From NCBI RefSeq assembly GCF_014697625.1, contig NZ_JACJSG010000050.1, positions 1 through 55,302 on the forward strand: DNA of 55,302 nucleotides, in the 5' to 3' direction. This document shows positions 26,061 through 34,690 of this stretch, one piece after another. Both the position numbers and the translations under genes were made by a program. Under the pieces are notes generated by a model. The model saw nothing but the letters and a program-made list of their open reading frames with translations. It did not search any database and had not been told where the DNA came from. The stretch's first letter is position 1. Every line of letters starts with the position of its first letter. The stretch comes from Anabaena azotica FACHB-119 (GTDB lineage Bacteria > Cyanobacteriota > Cyanobacteriia > Cyanobacteriales > Nostocaceae).

Positions 26061-26155
26061 GATTTACACAATCTTGATACGTGAGTTGAAATCTGATCTT
26101 TCGTACCTCACTTACTCGCCAACTCCTGTAATTGATGACTAGAAAATTAAAAAAA

Positions 26156-27145
26156 TTAACCAGATGTTTCCCGCACTTGCTCAGTGTAATCTTTAGGACG
26201 CAGTTGCCGAAAAACTTGTAAAGCGAATTTTCGCAGATAGATGGGTAAGTAAGATAAAAGTAATCCTAACATAAGTTTACGCCCTTTCCCTAATACTTGA
26301 GTTGATTGCAGCAAGAGTTTTCTTCCCTCCACAGCATCTCCTTTTTCAATCAGCCTTAAACCTAAAGCACGCTGCGTACCTGCTAATTTTTGTAATCGCA
26401 GTTTTTCTAACTCCTCATCAGGGAATTTATAACTGCTAATACAAAAAACTTTGGCAGATAGAAAGTGCAAGTTTTGTTTCAAACTTGTTTGTCCCCCATG
26501 AAAACGATATTCCATGAGAAACTCTGGGAGAAAATATCCTTGTTTACCTGCGATCGCTAACCTTACTAGTAAGTCAAAATCCTCACAGCCGTCAGCTTGT
26601 GGACTCATAAAATCAACTTCTTGTAAACAAGCTCGACGAAATAGAGTTGAGCCTACTTGTAAGCTTTGATTTAAAAAAGTTTCCCGCATCAAGTTAGGAA
26701 TTACACCGCGTTGGAGTTTATCTTTCCCCCACTTGCGAGAATTTTCAATTGTTGCTGATTCCACCCTTTCATGATTTTGATTAATAATCCAGTGGTTTGT
26801 GCAAACAAAATCTATGCTAGAGTCTGCATCTAACACAGCCACTGTTTTTTCCAGAAATTCGGCACTCAAGGCATCATCATCATCAAATTTGATGAAGTAA
26901 GTTCCACGAGCCGCTTCAAAACCAGAACGCATATTACGGCTACGACCACCGTTTACAGGTTGTTTGATATAACGAATTCTTGAATCATTCCACTGACCGA
27001 CAATTTGAGGAGTATTATCAGTAGAACCATCATCACAGATAATTAATTCAAAATCTGCATAAGTTTGGGCTAATACGCTATTGACTGCGTAAGGTAACAA
27101 ATTTGCGCGATTATAGGTAGGTATACAGACAGTAACTTTAACCAC
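26156..27145 (-). CDS. Family 2 glycosyltransferase
   Basis: A 329-residue GT-A enzyme. The N-terminal signature VCIPTYNRANLL (residues 6-17), the nucleotide-binding ICDDGSTDN (about 35-43) and the metal-binding KFDDDD (about 90-95) are all present. The C-terminal 60 residues include a hydrophobic patch (LMLGLLLSYLPIYL) that could associate with the membrane. It transfers a sugar from a nucleotide donor, probably for a surface polysaccharide. The acceptor is unknown. The frame starts with GTG, which is required to keep the complete MVKVTVCIPTYN beginning. A divergent GT4 gene lies 336 bp away, suggesting a small glycan locus. Confidence 0.92.
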   Translation of the reverse strand: MVKVTVCIPTYNRANLLPYAVNSVLAQTYADFELIICDDGSTDNTPQIVGQWNDSRIRYIKQPVNGGRSRNMRSGFEAARGTYFIKFDDDDALSAEFLEKTVAVLDADSSIDFVCTNHWIINQNHERVESATIENSRKWGKDKLQRGVIPNLMRETFLNQSLQVGSTLFRRACLQEVDFMSPQADGCEDFDLLVRLAIAGKQGYFLPEFLMEYRFHGGQTSLKQNLHFLSAKVFCISSYKFPDEELEKLRLQKLAGTQRALGLRLIEKGDAVEGRKLLLQSTQVLGKGRKLMLGLLLSYLPIYLRKFALQVFRQLRPKDYTEQVRETSG

Positions 27146-27481
27146 AATTTTTTATCTCAAATGTTATAAATTACACATAAAAGAAAATGCCTTATAGGAG
27201 ATATCTCGGCTAAGACTAATCTTCAGGTGATTGAAGACGAAACTTGTCAAGTACAGCATCCTTGACAAAGGAGCGAATATTGACTAATTTTGTCTTGCTA
27301 AATTCTACTTCACTGATCAAGTTACTGACGATAAATATATATTGCCTTATGTTTGTAGGTAAAAATAAGGGGGTCATCATGAACTTACAGTAAATTTTGC
27401 GGCAAAAAGCCCGAAAAATCTGATGGCATCTCCTCGGCAATTAGGTCATCGTATAGATATAATTATGTGATTTAAAGAATT
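27146..27481. other. Divergent intergenic region between two glycosyltransferase genes
   Basis: AT-rich spacer. A 74-codon minus-strand frame (27216-27440) has no recognisable features and is not accepted as a gene. Promoters for both directions are expected here, but none is clear. Confidence 0.45.
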
Positions 27482-28699
27482 ATGAATGTATTAATGCTTT
27501 CTGCAACCTTTCCCTATCCACCTACAAGGGGAGGAACGCAAGTTAGGACATTTCATTTACTCAAGCATCTGCAAAACAATCATTCCGTTACCTTGCTAAC
27601 TCAACGCGATCGCCATGTCACAGACGCAGAAATTGCTGGCTTAAAGGATTGTGTAGATAATTTAGTCTTGTTTGAACGTCCGCCAGATGCTGGTACAAAT
27701 GTAGGATTAATCAAAAAAATACAGCGATTTAGTCAATTTTTACGACAAGGAACACCACCAAGCGTAGTCAACCGTTACTCAACCGAGATACAAGAGTGGG
27801 TTGATCAAGCTGTAGAGAAGCGCAAATATGATGTAATTACTTGTGAACATAGCGTCAATGAAATTTATGTACGTCCCCATTTCCAGAAACATCTCAAAAC
27901 CATAGTTAATGTTCATAGTTCAGTTTATGGTTCTTGCCTGAATCAATTAACAACAGGTGTTTCGGATAATGTCTTGAGAGATAAAATTAATTTACCTCTT
28001 TTACGTCGCTATGAACAAAAGTATTGCTCTAAGTTTTCTACAATAGTAGTCACTACAGAAGAAGATAAAAAGCAATTACAACAATTCTCTCCAAAAACCG
28101 AGATGGCAATTATTCCTAATGGTGTTGATTTAGGAATTTTTCCTGAGCGTTCCACTGATCCACAAGGGCATAAAATAGTTTTTGTTGGGGCAATGGATAA
28201 TTTAGCAAATATTGACGCTGTGTGCTTTTTTACTAATCAAGTATTACCTGAACTGCAAAAATATTATCCAGATACTACTTTTGATATTGTTGGTTCTAGT
28301 CCTACACCGGAAGTTTTAGCACTGCAAAATCAACCAGGAATTACTGTTACTGGGCGTGTCCCTTCTATGGTAGATTATTTACATAAAGCAACTGTCTGTG
28401 TTGTTCCTATGCGTACAGGCTTTGGCATTAAAAACAAAACCTTAGAAGCAATGGCCGCAGGTGTACCAGTAGTAGCTAGCGATCGCGGTTTAGAAGGACT
28501 AGCCGTCGATACACCTTTAGCAGCATTGAGGGCGAACCAACCAGCAGAATATGTCAACGCCATTACCCAACTATTCGAGAATCCCCAGATGCGATCGCAA
28601 TTATCCCAAAATGGCAGACAACTAGTAGAAACCGAGTTCACCTGGGAGATAGCAGGTAAGCGTTATGAGCAAGTTTGTCTAGGCGCTAGGGGGAGATGA
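27482..28699 (+). CDS. Family 4 glycosyltransferase
   Basis: A 405-residue GT-B enzyme of the group 1/GT4 family. The N-terminal glycine-rich acceptor loop is PYPPTRGGTQVR (residues 11-22). The linker segment AIIPNGVDLGIFPE and the donor-binding E-x7-E region GFGIKNKTLEAMAAGVPVV (about 318-336) are intact, unlike in the decayed GT4 gene at 2445-3320. It is likely involved in exopolysaccharide or glycolipid synthesis. The C-terminal GARGR codons run into a GGAGATGAG tandem array, so the last few residues are probably repeat-derived. Confidence 0.93.
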   Translation: MNVLMLSATFPYPPTRGGTQVRTFHLLKHLQNNHSVTLLTQRDRHVTDAEIAGLKDCVDNLVLFERPPDAGTNVGLIKKIQRFSQFLRQGTPPSVVNRYSTEIQEWVDQAVEKRKYDVITCEHSVNEIYVRPHFQKHLKTIVNVHSSVYGSCLNQLTTGVSDNVLRDKINLPLLRRYEQKYCSKFSTIVVTTEEDKKQLQQFSPKTEMAIIPNGVDLGIFPERSTDPQGHKIVFVGAMDNLANIDAVCFFTNQVLPELQKYYPDTTFDIVGSSPTPEVLALQNQPGITVTGRVPSMVDYLHKATVCVVPMRTGFGIKNKTLEAMAAGVPVVASDRGLEGLAVDTPLAALRANQPAEYVNAITQLFENPQMRSQLSQNGRQLVETEFTWEIAGKRYEQVCLGARGR

Positions 28700-28859
28700 G
28701 GGAGATGAGGGAGATGAGGGGGATGAGGGAGATGAGGGAGTAACCCACCCCTAACCCCTCCCAGGAGGGGAATAGGGAGATGAGGGAGATGAGGGGGATG
28801 AGGAAGCACATTAGTAGCCTTTCCCCTTTCCCCCTTCCCCTTTCCCCTTTCCCCACCCC
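28690..28859. repeat. Tandem GGAGATGA and CCCCTTT arrays
   Basis: Purine-rich GGGAGATGA units (two blocks, about 28690-28740 and 28774-28803) are followed by pyrimidine-rich CCCCTTTCC units (28820-28856). The strongly strand-biased composition could form triplex or slipped structures. It fills the space between converging genes. Confidence 0.85.
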
Positions 28860-29411
28860 CTACGACTGCAACTTCTCAAGCCGCGCTAAAACTTCTGCAC
28901 TGTGAACAGATGGATTAACTTTAACAAAAGTGTCGCGGAGAATGCCTTGAGGGTCGATGATGAAACTATGACGCATAGATACAAAACCGATCCAAGAACC
29001 ATAAGCCTTACTCACCGCGCCAGTAGTATCAGCCAGCAAAGGGAATTTTAGCCCCTCAGAATCACAAAACTCGGCGTGAGAATCGATATCATCAGCACTG
29101 ACACCGATAATCTGAGCATTTTTTTCTAGATACTTGGGTAAATCTTGCTGAAAACGACGGGCTTCAATTGTGCAACCTTCTGTAAAGTCCTTGGGATAGA
29201 AATAAAGAACTACCCACTTACCACGCAAATCAGACAGAGAAAGCTGACCATCGCCTGTATTGGTTGGCAATGTAAAATCGGGTGCAGGTTGATTTATAGC
29301 AGGAAGTTTGCCCCCAAGTGCATGAGCAGTAGGGGCAAAATTTAACCAACTCATGACAGCAAAACAGCTGACAAGCAAGATGTGTAGGAATTTACGGCGG
29401 GAAATCATCAT
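28860..29411 (-). CDS. PrxQ/BCP-type peroxiredoxin with an N-terminal export signal
   Basis: A thioredoxin-fold peroxidase of about 183 residues that reduces peroxides. The start at the ATG at 29411 (or the adjacent ATG at 29408) is preferred over the longer TTG-initiated frame because it yields MMISRRKFLHILL, a twin-Arg-like signal, with a hydrophobic core and an AHA-type cleavage site near residue 31. The mature domain has FYPKDFTEGC with the peroxidatic Cys. The position five residues later, normally the resolving Cys of PrxQ, is Arg (GCTIEAR). A Cys in HAEFCDSEG may substitute, or the enzyme is 1-Cys. It probably acts in the periplasm or thylakoid lumen. Confidence 0.88.
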   Translation of the reverse strand: MMISRRKFLHILLVSCFAVMSWLNFAPTAHALGGKLPAINQPAPDFTLPTNTGDGQLSLSDLRGKWVVLYFYPKDFTEGCTIEARRFQQDLPKYLEKNAQIIGVSADDIDSHAEFCDSEGLKFPLLADTTGAVSKAYGSWIGFVSMRHSFIIDPQGILRDTFVKVNPSVHSAEVLARLEKLQS

Positions 29412-29801
29412 GTAAGCAAAAATAGTAACTTTACACAAGTTTACAATTCTTAGCTACAACAGATATCAAGACTAACAATAAAAAAATTAAGGGTATAGGT
29501 GTTTCTGACTTTTCACCGGATCTGGAAAACCCCTCTCCAAACCTCTCCCCTGCAAGGAGAGAGGCTTTAATTTCTCCCCCTTCCCTTCTAGGGAAGCAAG
29601 GTGGTTTCATACAATCAGAGAAAAAAACTTATCTGTTTCAAAGCCTCTCCCCCCGTGGGGGAGCCAGTTGCGTGGGCGGGTTTCCCGACTTGAGCAAACT
29701 GGCGTGAGAGGTTTGGAGAGGGGTCAAAATCTCTGCTACAACACCAGAAATCAGAACTTATAAATTTTTCTTTTTCTGTATGAAACCACCCTGCTTACAC
29801 C
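29412..29801. repeat. Intergenic region with nested inverted-repeat elements
   Basis: Two overlapping inverted repeats are visible: CCCTCTCCAAACCTCTCC (about 29532) with GAGAGGTTTGGAGAGGG (about 29708), and GGTGGTTTCATAC (about 29601) with GTATGAAACCACC (about 29779). Inside lies a separate hairpin unit, CCAGTTGCGTGGGCGGG up to GCAAACTGGCG (about 29663-29704). No gene is seen. These look like non-coding mobile repeats that have inserted into one another. Confidence 0.7.
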
Positions 29802-30044
29802 CTAACCATCAGGATTTTCTGCTGGCTGATTCACGCTTTGAATATATTGGCTATCCATGAGAAATGCACCTCTAGCAAAGCGTACACCCCAATATCCGCC
29901 GGGGCGACGGTCAAGAACTATTCCTTCTTCGCCCAGTTGAATCACATCAGGGGGGCGTAACATGGGCATAGGATCTGCTGTTTTGACGTAGGGCGGTAAC
30001 GCCACAACACGGACTTTACTACCAATGGTAAATTCTTCAGACAT
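29802..30044 (-). CDS. sipA: SipA-like protein (DUF3148)
   Basis: An 80-residue protein starting MSEEFTIGSKVRVVALPPY, with TADPMPMLRPPDVI and RRPGGYWGVRFARGAFLMD. These segments match my memory of SipA (DUF3148), the small SH3-like protein that interacts with the histidine kinase NblS/Hik33 in stress regulation of photosynthesis. An upstream extension of the frame to 30236 (64 more codons) is unlike the family, so the ATG at 30044 is chosen. The kinase partner is not in the window. Confidence 0.8.
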   Translation of the reverse strand: MSEEFTIGSKVRVVALPPYVKTADPMPMLRPPDVIQLGEEGIVLDRRPGGYWGVRFARGAFLMDSQYIQSVNQPAENPDG

Positions 30045-30362
30045 AATGAATCGTAAGAAACGAAAATCCCAGTATCTCCAAGATACCGGGATTCTGAAGC
30101 CTGAAATAAATAATTCACTGCTGAGTCCACAGAAAGGGGAAAGGGAAAGGGCATTAAAACATTCTTCCCAATCCCCAATCCCTAATTTAGGTAAAAGAAA
30201 GGGGTAGAACTTTTCCCCTTTCCTCATCTTCTGCAAGAAGTTTGTTAACTGTGAGCGATGAGCTTTGCGCCGCCACAGGCGATCGCCAAAAATATTTGTT
30301 AGCTAAAGATCAAGATCAAAGCAATTCTGGTTATCCATGAATCAGAGGTTGCATCATTGGCT

Positions 30363-30857
30363 TTAAGGTGTACCTTGATTATTGCGTCTTTGCTGCCAAC
30401 GCTGACGAGCATTTGCCTCTAGTTCTTGTAATTTTGTGCGCTGTTGAGGAGTTAAAATTGCTTCAATTTGCTGTTTTGTTGATTCACGAATTGACCGAAT
30501 TCTAGTCTTTTGAGAGTCAGTCAAATTCAAGTCAGCCATGATTTTGCGGCCTTCATCAGCTTGTGGAAGCTGGTTTTGCTGACGCTGCGCTTGACGTGCT
30601 TGACGTGCTGCTTGTAACTTAGCCTTTTGTTCTGGGGTGAAAACCGCTTCAACCTGAGTGCGGCTGTTACTCATAATTTGTTGTATTCTGGTCTTCTGTT
30701 CGTTGCTTAGTCCCAAACTTTCCCAAGGGCCTTTCTTTCCAGCTTGTGCAACTACTTGTGCAGAAGCAGAATTTGTTTGTGCATGGACAGCAAAGGGAGT
30801 TGCGCTTACGGTGAGAGCCAGCGCTCCAACTAATAGAGATAACGGCTTGAGTTGCAT
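30363..30857 (-). CDS. Spy/CpxP-like periplasmic protein
   Basis: A 164-residue exported helical protein. A signal peptide (LSLLVGALALTVSA, cleavage near HAQT at about residues 25-28) is followed by two similar units with LTxxQ-type motifs, LSNEQKTRIQQIM and LTDSQKTRIRSI, and two terminal TPEQKAKL / TPQQRTKL motifs. This layout is that of Spy/CpxP family proteins, periplasmic chaperones or stress sensors. It is divergent from a NarL-type kinase/regulator pair across 290 bp, so control by that pair is plausible. Confidence 0.83.
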   Translation of the reverse strand: MQLKPLSLLVGALALTVSATPFAVHAQTNSASAQVVAQAGKKGPWESLGLSNEQKTRIQQIMSNSRTQVEAVFTPEQKAKLQAARQARQAQRQQNQLPQADEGRKIMADLNLTDSQKTRIRSIRESTKQQIEAILTPQQRTKLQELEANARQRWQQRRNNQGTP

Positions 30858-31147
30858 TGATTACCTTGGTTCTTTTTCCTCTGGAATGTCACCATCTTAG
30901 GTATTTTGCTTAACTGTTCACATGAGGAGAAAGTCATGAATACACCCATGACTAAAGTCATACTTCCACCCTGATTCAAGTGACTGGTGATTGTGTACCA
31001 AATAAAGTAAATATAGAAAACTGGGTGTTGTCAGTGGCATATGTTGGCAAACTAACCACCAGAGGATGGGGTAATAAACTTTCATCAAAAATAACTGGCA
31101 AACAACCACTAACCACTGATTAATTATGAGATTTTCAATTATTAAAT

Positions 31148-32353
31148 ATGGCACAACACATTAAAATACACAATCATCCTTTCCGCTTCTTACTCTATTT
31201 AGAATGGATATTGCTAGCAATATCTATTTTCACATCGGTTTTGCCATATCCTTCGCCAAAGTTTTCTAGTAGGTTCCCCGAACTAACAATATTAAGCTTA
31301 ACAATTTTCGGTTTAATGGGATTACGATTACCCACAAGTAACAACGTCAGTAAAGTAGTTTATACAGCTTGTGAAATATTTTTAATCTTTATAAGTGGGT
31401 TATTTGAAGGTAGAGCAGCTAGATTATTTCCCTTCCTCTACATTATTTTGGTGACTCGGAGTTGTTTAATTTTTCCGTTACCCGGACGTTTAATTGTCAC
31501 CTTTTTCTCGTTCAGTTTATTTTTATTTACATTAGTTAATAGATTACCCCGCCCTCCGTTACCAGTACAAGCACAAGAGCGTTTCCGCTTTTTTACTTGG
31601 AGCTTGACCTTAGTATTTGGACTCAGCTTAATTTTTGTATTACTATTAATGAATAGTTTATTATCGGAGAGGAAAAGTCGAGAGGAGTTAGCTGTTGCTA
31701 ATGAGAAACTGCGTTTATATGCTCTACGTATTGAAAATCAAGCAACCTTAGAAGAACGTAATCGCATTGCACGGGAAATTCATGACTCTTTAGGGCATTC
31801 CCTCACTGCTTTGAATTTACAATTAGAAACTGCATTAAAATTGTCACAATCTAATCCAGATAAAGCCCAATATTTTTTAGCTAGAGCCAAAGAGCTTGGT
31901 TCTAAAGCTTTGCAAGATGTCCGCAATTCTGTTTCCACCATGCGTTCTCATCCATTGCAAGGGAAGTCTTTAGAACAGGGAATTGGGATTTTGGCACAAG
32001 AGTTTCAAGGCAATACGGGAATTGTCTTAACTTGTTTCTTGAATGTTGACTGTCAATTACCTATGGAAGTAAATACAGCAATCTATCGAATTATACAGGA
32101 ATCGTTAACAAATATATCTAAGCACGCTAAAGCTACAAGAGTTAATTTAGAAATTTCTTTAAGTAGAGGTAGTTTATTGCTGATAATTCAGGATAATGGA
32201 AGAGGGTTTGATATCCACCAAAATACTACAGGTTTTGGATTGCAAAGTATGCGCGATCGCACCCTAGCTTTAGGAGGTCAATTCACAATCAACAGCGCCA
32301 TTGGTGGCGGTTGTCAAATTACCGTTGATATTCCCTTAAGTAAATTGGCATGA
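31148..32353 (+). CDS. NarL-class sensor histidine kinase with an integral-membrane sensor
   Basis: A 401-residue kinase. Five to six hydrophobic segments lie between residues about 12 and 170. A short coiled linker leads to the HisKA_3 domain, ERNRIAREIHDSLGHSL, with His212. The HATPase_c domain carries RIIQESLTNISKHAKA (N-box), QDNGRGFD (G1) and GFGLQSMRDR (G2), all intact. Its stop overlaps the start of the response regulator gene by 4 bp (ATGA), so the two are translationally coupled. The large membrane sensor without a periplasmic loop suggests sensing within the membrane. Confidence 0.94.
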   Translation: MAQHIKIHNHPFRFLLYLEWILLAISIFTSVLPYPSPKFSSRFPELTILSLTIFGLMGLRLPTSNNVSKVVYTACEIFLIFISGLFEGRAARLFPFLYIILVTRSCLIFPLPGRLIVTFFSFSLFLFTLVNRLPRPPLPVQAQERFRFFTWSLTLVFGLSLIFVLLLMNSLLSERKSREELAVANEKLRLYALRIENQATLEERNRIAREIHDSLGHSLTALNLQLETALKLSQSNPDKAQYFLARAKELGSKALQDVRNSVSTMRSHPLQGKSLEQGIGILAQEFQGNTGIVLTCFLNVDCQLPMEVNTAIYRIIQESLTNISKHAKATRVNLEISLSRGSLLLIIQDNGRGFDIHQNTTGFGLQSMRDRTLALGGQFTINSAIGGGCQITVDIPLSKLA

Positions 32354-33012
32354 TTAAAGTTTTGTTGGTAGACGATCAGCAATTGATCCGTCAAGGATTA
32401 AAGGCATTATTAGAGCTAGAGCCGGATTTGGAAATCGTCGGTGAAGCAGAAAATGGTAAAGTCGCCATCGATTTGATTTCTCAATTTCATCCAGATGTAG
32501 TCTTAATGGATATTAGAATGCCAATTATGGATGGAGTTGCAGCTACACAACACATTCAACAAAATTTCCCTAGCGTGAAGATTTTGGTGCTGACAACTTT
32601 TGATGATGATGAATATGTCAAAGCTGCTATTCAAAATGGGGCAATGGGTTATTTACTCAAAGATACACCATCAGAAGAATTAGCTGTGGCGATTCGTGCA
32701 GTTTATAAGGGGTATACTCAACTAGGCCCAGGGATAGTCAAGAAACTTTTAACGCAGTTTCAGGCTACACCAAACCACACACCACCCGCGCCTCCTAATT
32801 TAACTGAACTCACCCCCAGAGAAAAAGAAGTTTTAAGATTAATTGCTATCGGTGCGAGTAACCGAGAAATTGCCCAGCAATTGTATATTTCTGAGGGGAC
32901 TGTGAAAAATCATGTGACTAATATTTTAAATCGGCTGAGTTTGCGCGATCGCACTCAAGCCGCCATTATTGCCAATACCTATTTAGATTATTTCAATGAA
33001 CCCGATGAATAG
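32350..33012 (+). CDS. NarL/FixJ-family response regulator
   Basis: A 220-residue regulator. The REC domain spans 1-120 with acidic DD at 8-9, phospho-acceptor Asp54 (VVLMDIRMP) and Lys in YLLKDT. The LuxR-type HTH spans about 150-215 with LTPREKEVLRLIAIGASN and the recognition helix SEGTVKNHVTNIL. It is the cognate partner of the preceding kinase, with which it overlaps by 4 bp. Its target genes are unknown. The divergent Spy-like gene is the obvious candidate. Confidence 0.95.
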   Translation: MIKVLLVDDQQLIRQGLKALLELEPDLEIVGEAENGKVAIDLISQFHPDVVLMDIRMPIMDGVAATQHIQQNFPSVKILVLTTFDDDEYVKAAIQNGAMGYLLKDTPSEELAVAIRAVYKGYTQLGPGIVKKLLTQFQATPNHTPPAPPNLTELTPREKEVLRLIAIGASNREIAQQLYISEGTVKNHVTNILNRLSLRDRTQAAIIANTYLDYFNEPDE

Positions 33013-33087
33013 TTAGTAATACAGTCATTCCATCTAAACCAATGATTTTTGACATTTGCCACCTGATAATTTAGCTATTACTATAAG

Positions 33088-33513
33088 TTACTGAAACAAA
33101 TCCAAACACTCCCGTCTCAAAACACCCTTTGTCACTTTGATATTTCTAAAAGATTTCGCAATTATTTCTTCACAAGATATTTGAATCTGTCCTTGATTAG
33201 CTTGTATCAAATCTTCGATTGAAGCACCGTATACAATCTCTGCAATTCCTGTCCACACACAAGCTGCTGCACACATAGGACAAGGTTCACCAGTCGTATA
33301 TATGGTATAACCTTCTAACGAAAAGCTTTTGATTTGAGCAGTTAAACGCCGAATCACATTAATTTCTGCATGAGCAGAAGGATCACTATCCCGACCGACA
33401 GTATTATGTGCGGTTGCAACGACTTGATTATCTTTGACAATTACTGCACCATATGGAGCATCTCCTTTCTTTGCCTCTTCTAATGCTAGGCTCATGAAAT
33501 ATTCTGGATTCAT
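33088..33513 (-). CDS. Cytidine/deoxycytidylate-type zinc deaminase (nucleoside or guanine deaminase-like)
   Basis: A 141-residue zinc deaminase. The zinc- and proton-shuttling motif HAEIN (His and Glu) and the PCPMC motif (two zinc cysteines) are intact. The layout PYGAVIVKD, then HAE, then EPCPMC is that of the guanine deaminase/TadA branch. The C-terminal part lacks features diagnostic of TadA, and the wobble-editing enzyme would normally be a separate gene, so the substrate is uncertain. The ATG at 33513 (MNPEYF) is chosen over a GTG at 33537. Confidence 0.85.
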   Translation of the reverse strand: MNPEYFMSLALEEAKKGDAPYGAVIVKDNQVVATAHNTVGRDSDPSAHAEINVIRRLTAQIKSFSLEGYTIYTTGEPCPMCAAACVWTGIAEIVYGASIEDLIQANQGQIQISCEEIIAKSFRNIKVTKGVLRRECLDLFQ

Positions 33514-33575
33514 AGTAGCTTGGTAATTCAGCAACACTCAGTAAAAATACCATATTTAACTTATTACAGCGAAAT

Positions 33576-34406
33576 ATGTTACTAAGTAGAAAGAAAACTG
33601 AATTTTACTTAACAGACCTAGAAACGCCATTGGGTAAAGCAATTAATTTGATAATTGCTGCCTTAATTTTATTATCGTCAGGTATTTTCGTAGCACAAAC
33701 ATACAATATACCTGACTCTATCCGCTTACAGTTAGATACAATAGACACAGTTATATTAATAATTTTTGCAGTAGAATATGCCCTGCGGCTTTGGAGTTCA
33801 GAAAATAAGCTGCAATATATATTTAACTTTTATTCAATTATTGACTTAATGGCGATTTTGCCTTTCTTCATAGGTTGGGTAAATATCAGTTTTATTCTCA
33901 TATTACGTTGGTTTAGAATTTTACGATTAATTAGATTTATTGATAGTAAGTTTTTATTCGGCAGTATCAGTTCTGAAGATGGGGTAATTTTCATTCGCAT
34001 ACTGTTTACTTTATTTACCATCATCTTTGTTTATTCTGGGTTAATATATCAAGTAGAGCATCCGGTAAACTCACAAGCTTATGGCACTTTTTTAGATGCT
34101 TTTTATTTCTCCATAGTTACTATGACAACTGTCGGATTTGGTGATGTAACTCCCATTTCCGAGTTAGGTAGATTATTAACTGTGTTGATGATTTTGACAG
34201 GTGTAGCCTTAATTCCTTGGCAAGTAGGGGATTTAATTAAGCGTCTAGTAAAAACTACAAATCAGATAGAAACGGCTTGCTTGAGTTGTGGTTTAAAATT
34301 CCATGATCAGGATGCAGATTTTTGTAAACGTTGCGGAAATAAGTTACCTACTAAAAGAGTTAATTATAGTAGGGGACAGGGGACAGGGGACAGGGAACAG
34401 GTTTAA
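33576..34406 (+). CDS. Voltage-gated potassium channel-like protein with a C-terminal zinc ribbon
   Basis: A 276-residue, six-helix Kv-type channel subunit. Segments S1-S3 are hydrophobic. S4 carries Arg every third position (RWFRILRLIRF), the voltage-sensor pattern. The pore loop has TMTTVGFGDVTP, the K+ selectivity filter. After S6, residues about 236-260 form a four-Cys zinc ribbon (CLSCGLKFHDQDADFCKRCG), unusual for prokaryotic Kv channels and possibly regulatory. The final residues (RGQGTGDREQV) are encoded by GGGGACA tandem repeats and are probably not functional. It is divergent from the deaminase gene. Confidence 0.9.
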   Translation: MLLSRKKTEFYLTDLETPLGKAINLIIAALILLSSGIFVAQTYNIPDSIRLQLDTIDTVILIIFAVEYALRLWSSENKLQYIFNFYSIIDLMAILPFFIGWVNISFILILRWFRILRLIRFIDSKFLFGSISSEDGVIFIRILFTLFTIIFVYSGLIYQVEHPVNSQAYGTFLDAFYFSIVTMTTVGFGDVTPISELGRLLTVLMILTGVALIPWQVGDLIKRLVKTTNQIETACLSCGLKFHDQDADFCKRCGNKLPTKRVNYSRGQGTGDREQV

Positions 34407-34690
34407 ATCAGTTATCAGTTATCAGAATGTAGGGTGCGCTACTTACGAGAAACCCTGGCTGTAACAAGAAAATCCTCATACTGACGCACCCTACTAACTT
34501 GTACATTAGCGAAAAATCCTCATCTTGCCCATCTGCGTTTATCTGCGTTTATCTGCGTTCAATTTTTTTCAAATTGATTGCACATTTTAGTTATCAGAAT
34601 GTAGGGTGCGCTACTTACGAGAGACTCTGGCTATACCAAGAAAATCCTCATACTGACGCACCCTACTAACTACTAATAATGCAGCCCAGT
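34407..34690. repeat. Two 81-bp direct repeats and a TTTATCTGCG array
   Basis: Copies at 34418-34498 and 34590-34670 share about 90 percent of their sequence. Each is bounded by GTAGGGTGCG and its inverse CGCACCCTAC, so each may be a small inverted-repeat element. Between them is a short 10-bp tandem (ATCTGCGTTT, three units, about 34528-34558). No gene is seen. Confidence 0.8.

Larger units (their letters stand above)
25549..26155. other. Intergenic region with MITE, partial MITE end and a gene remnant
   Basis: Upstream of the operon is AT-rich DNA that must hold its promoter. A solitary MITE left end (25774-25807) is followed by a full MITE copy (25808-25932). Beyond it, a minus-strand remnant lies at 25899-26060. 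There is no complete gene. Confidence 0.6.

Noticed and set aside
27216..27440. 74-codon minus-strand open frame between two glycosyltransferase genes
   Set aside because: No recognisable motif and no ribosome binding site. It sits in the expected divergent promoter region.
30918..31154. 78-codon minus-strand open frame
   Set aside because: It overlaps the start of the sensor kinase gene and lies in the divergent promoter region. No family features.
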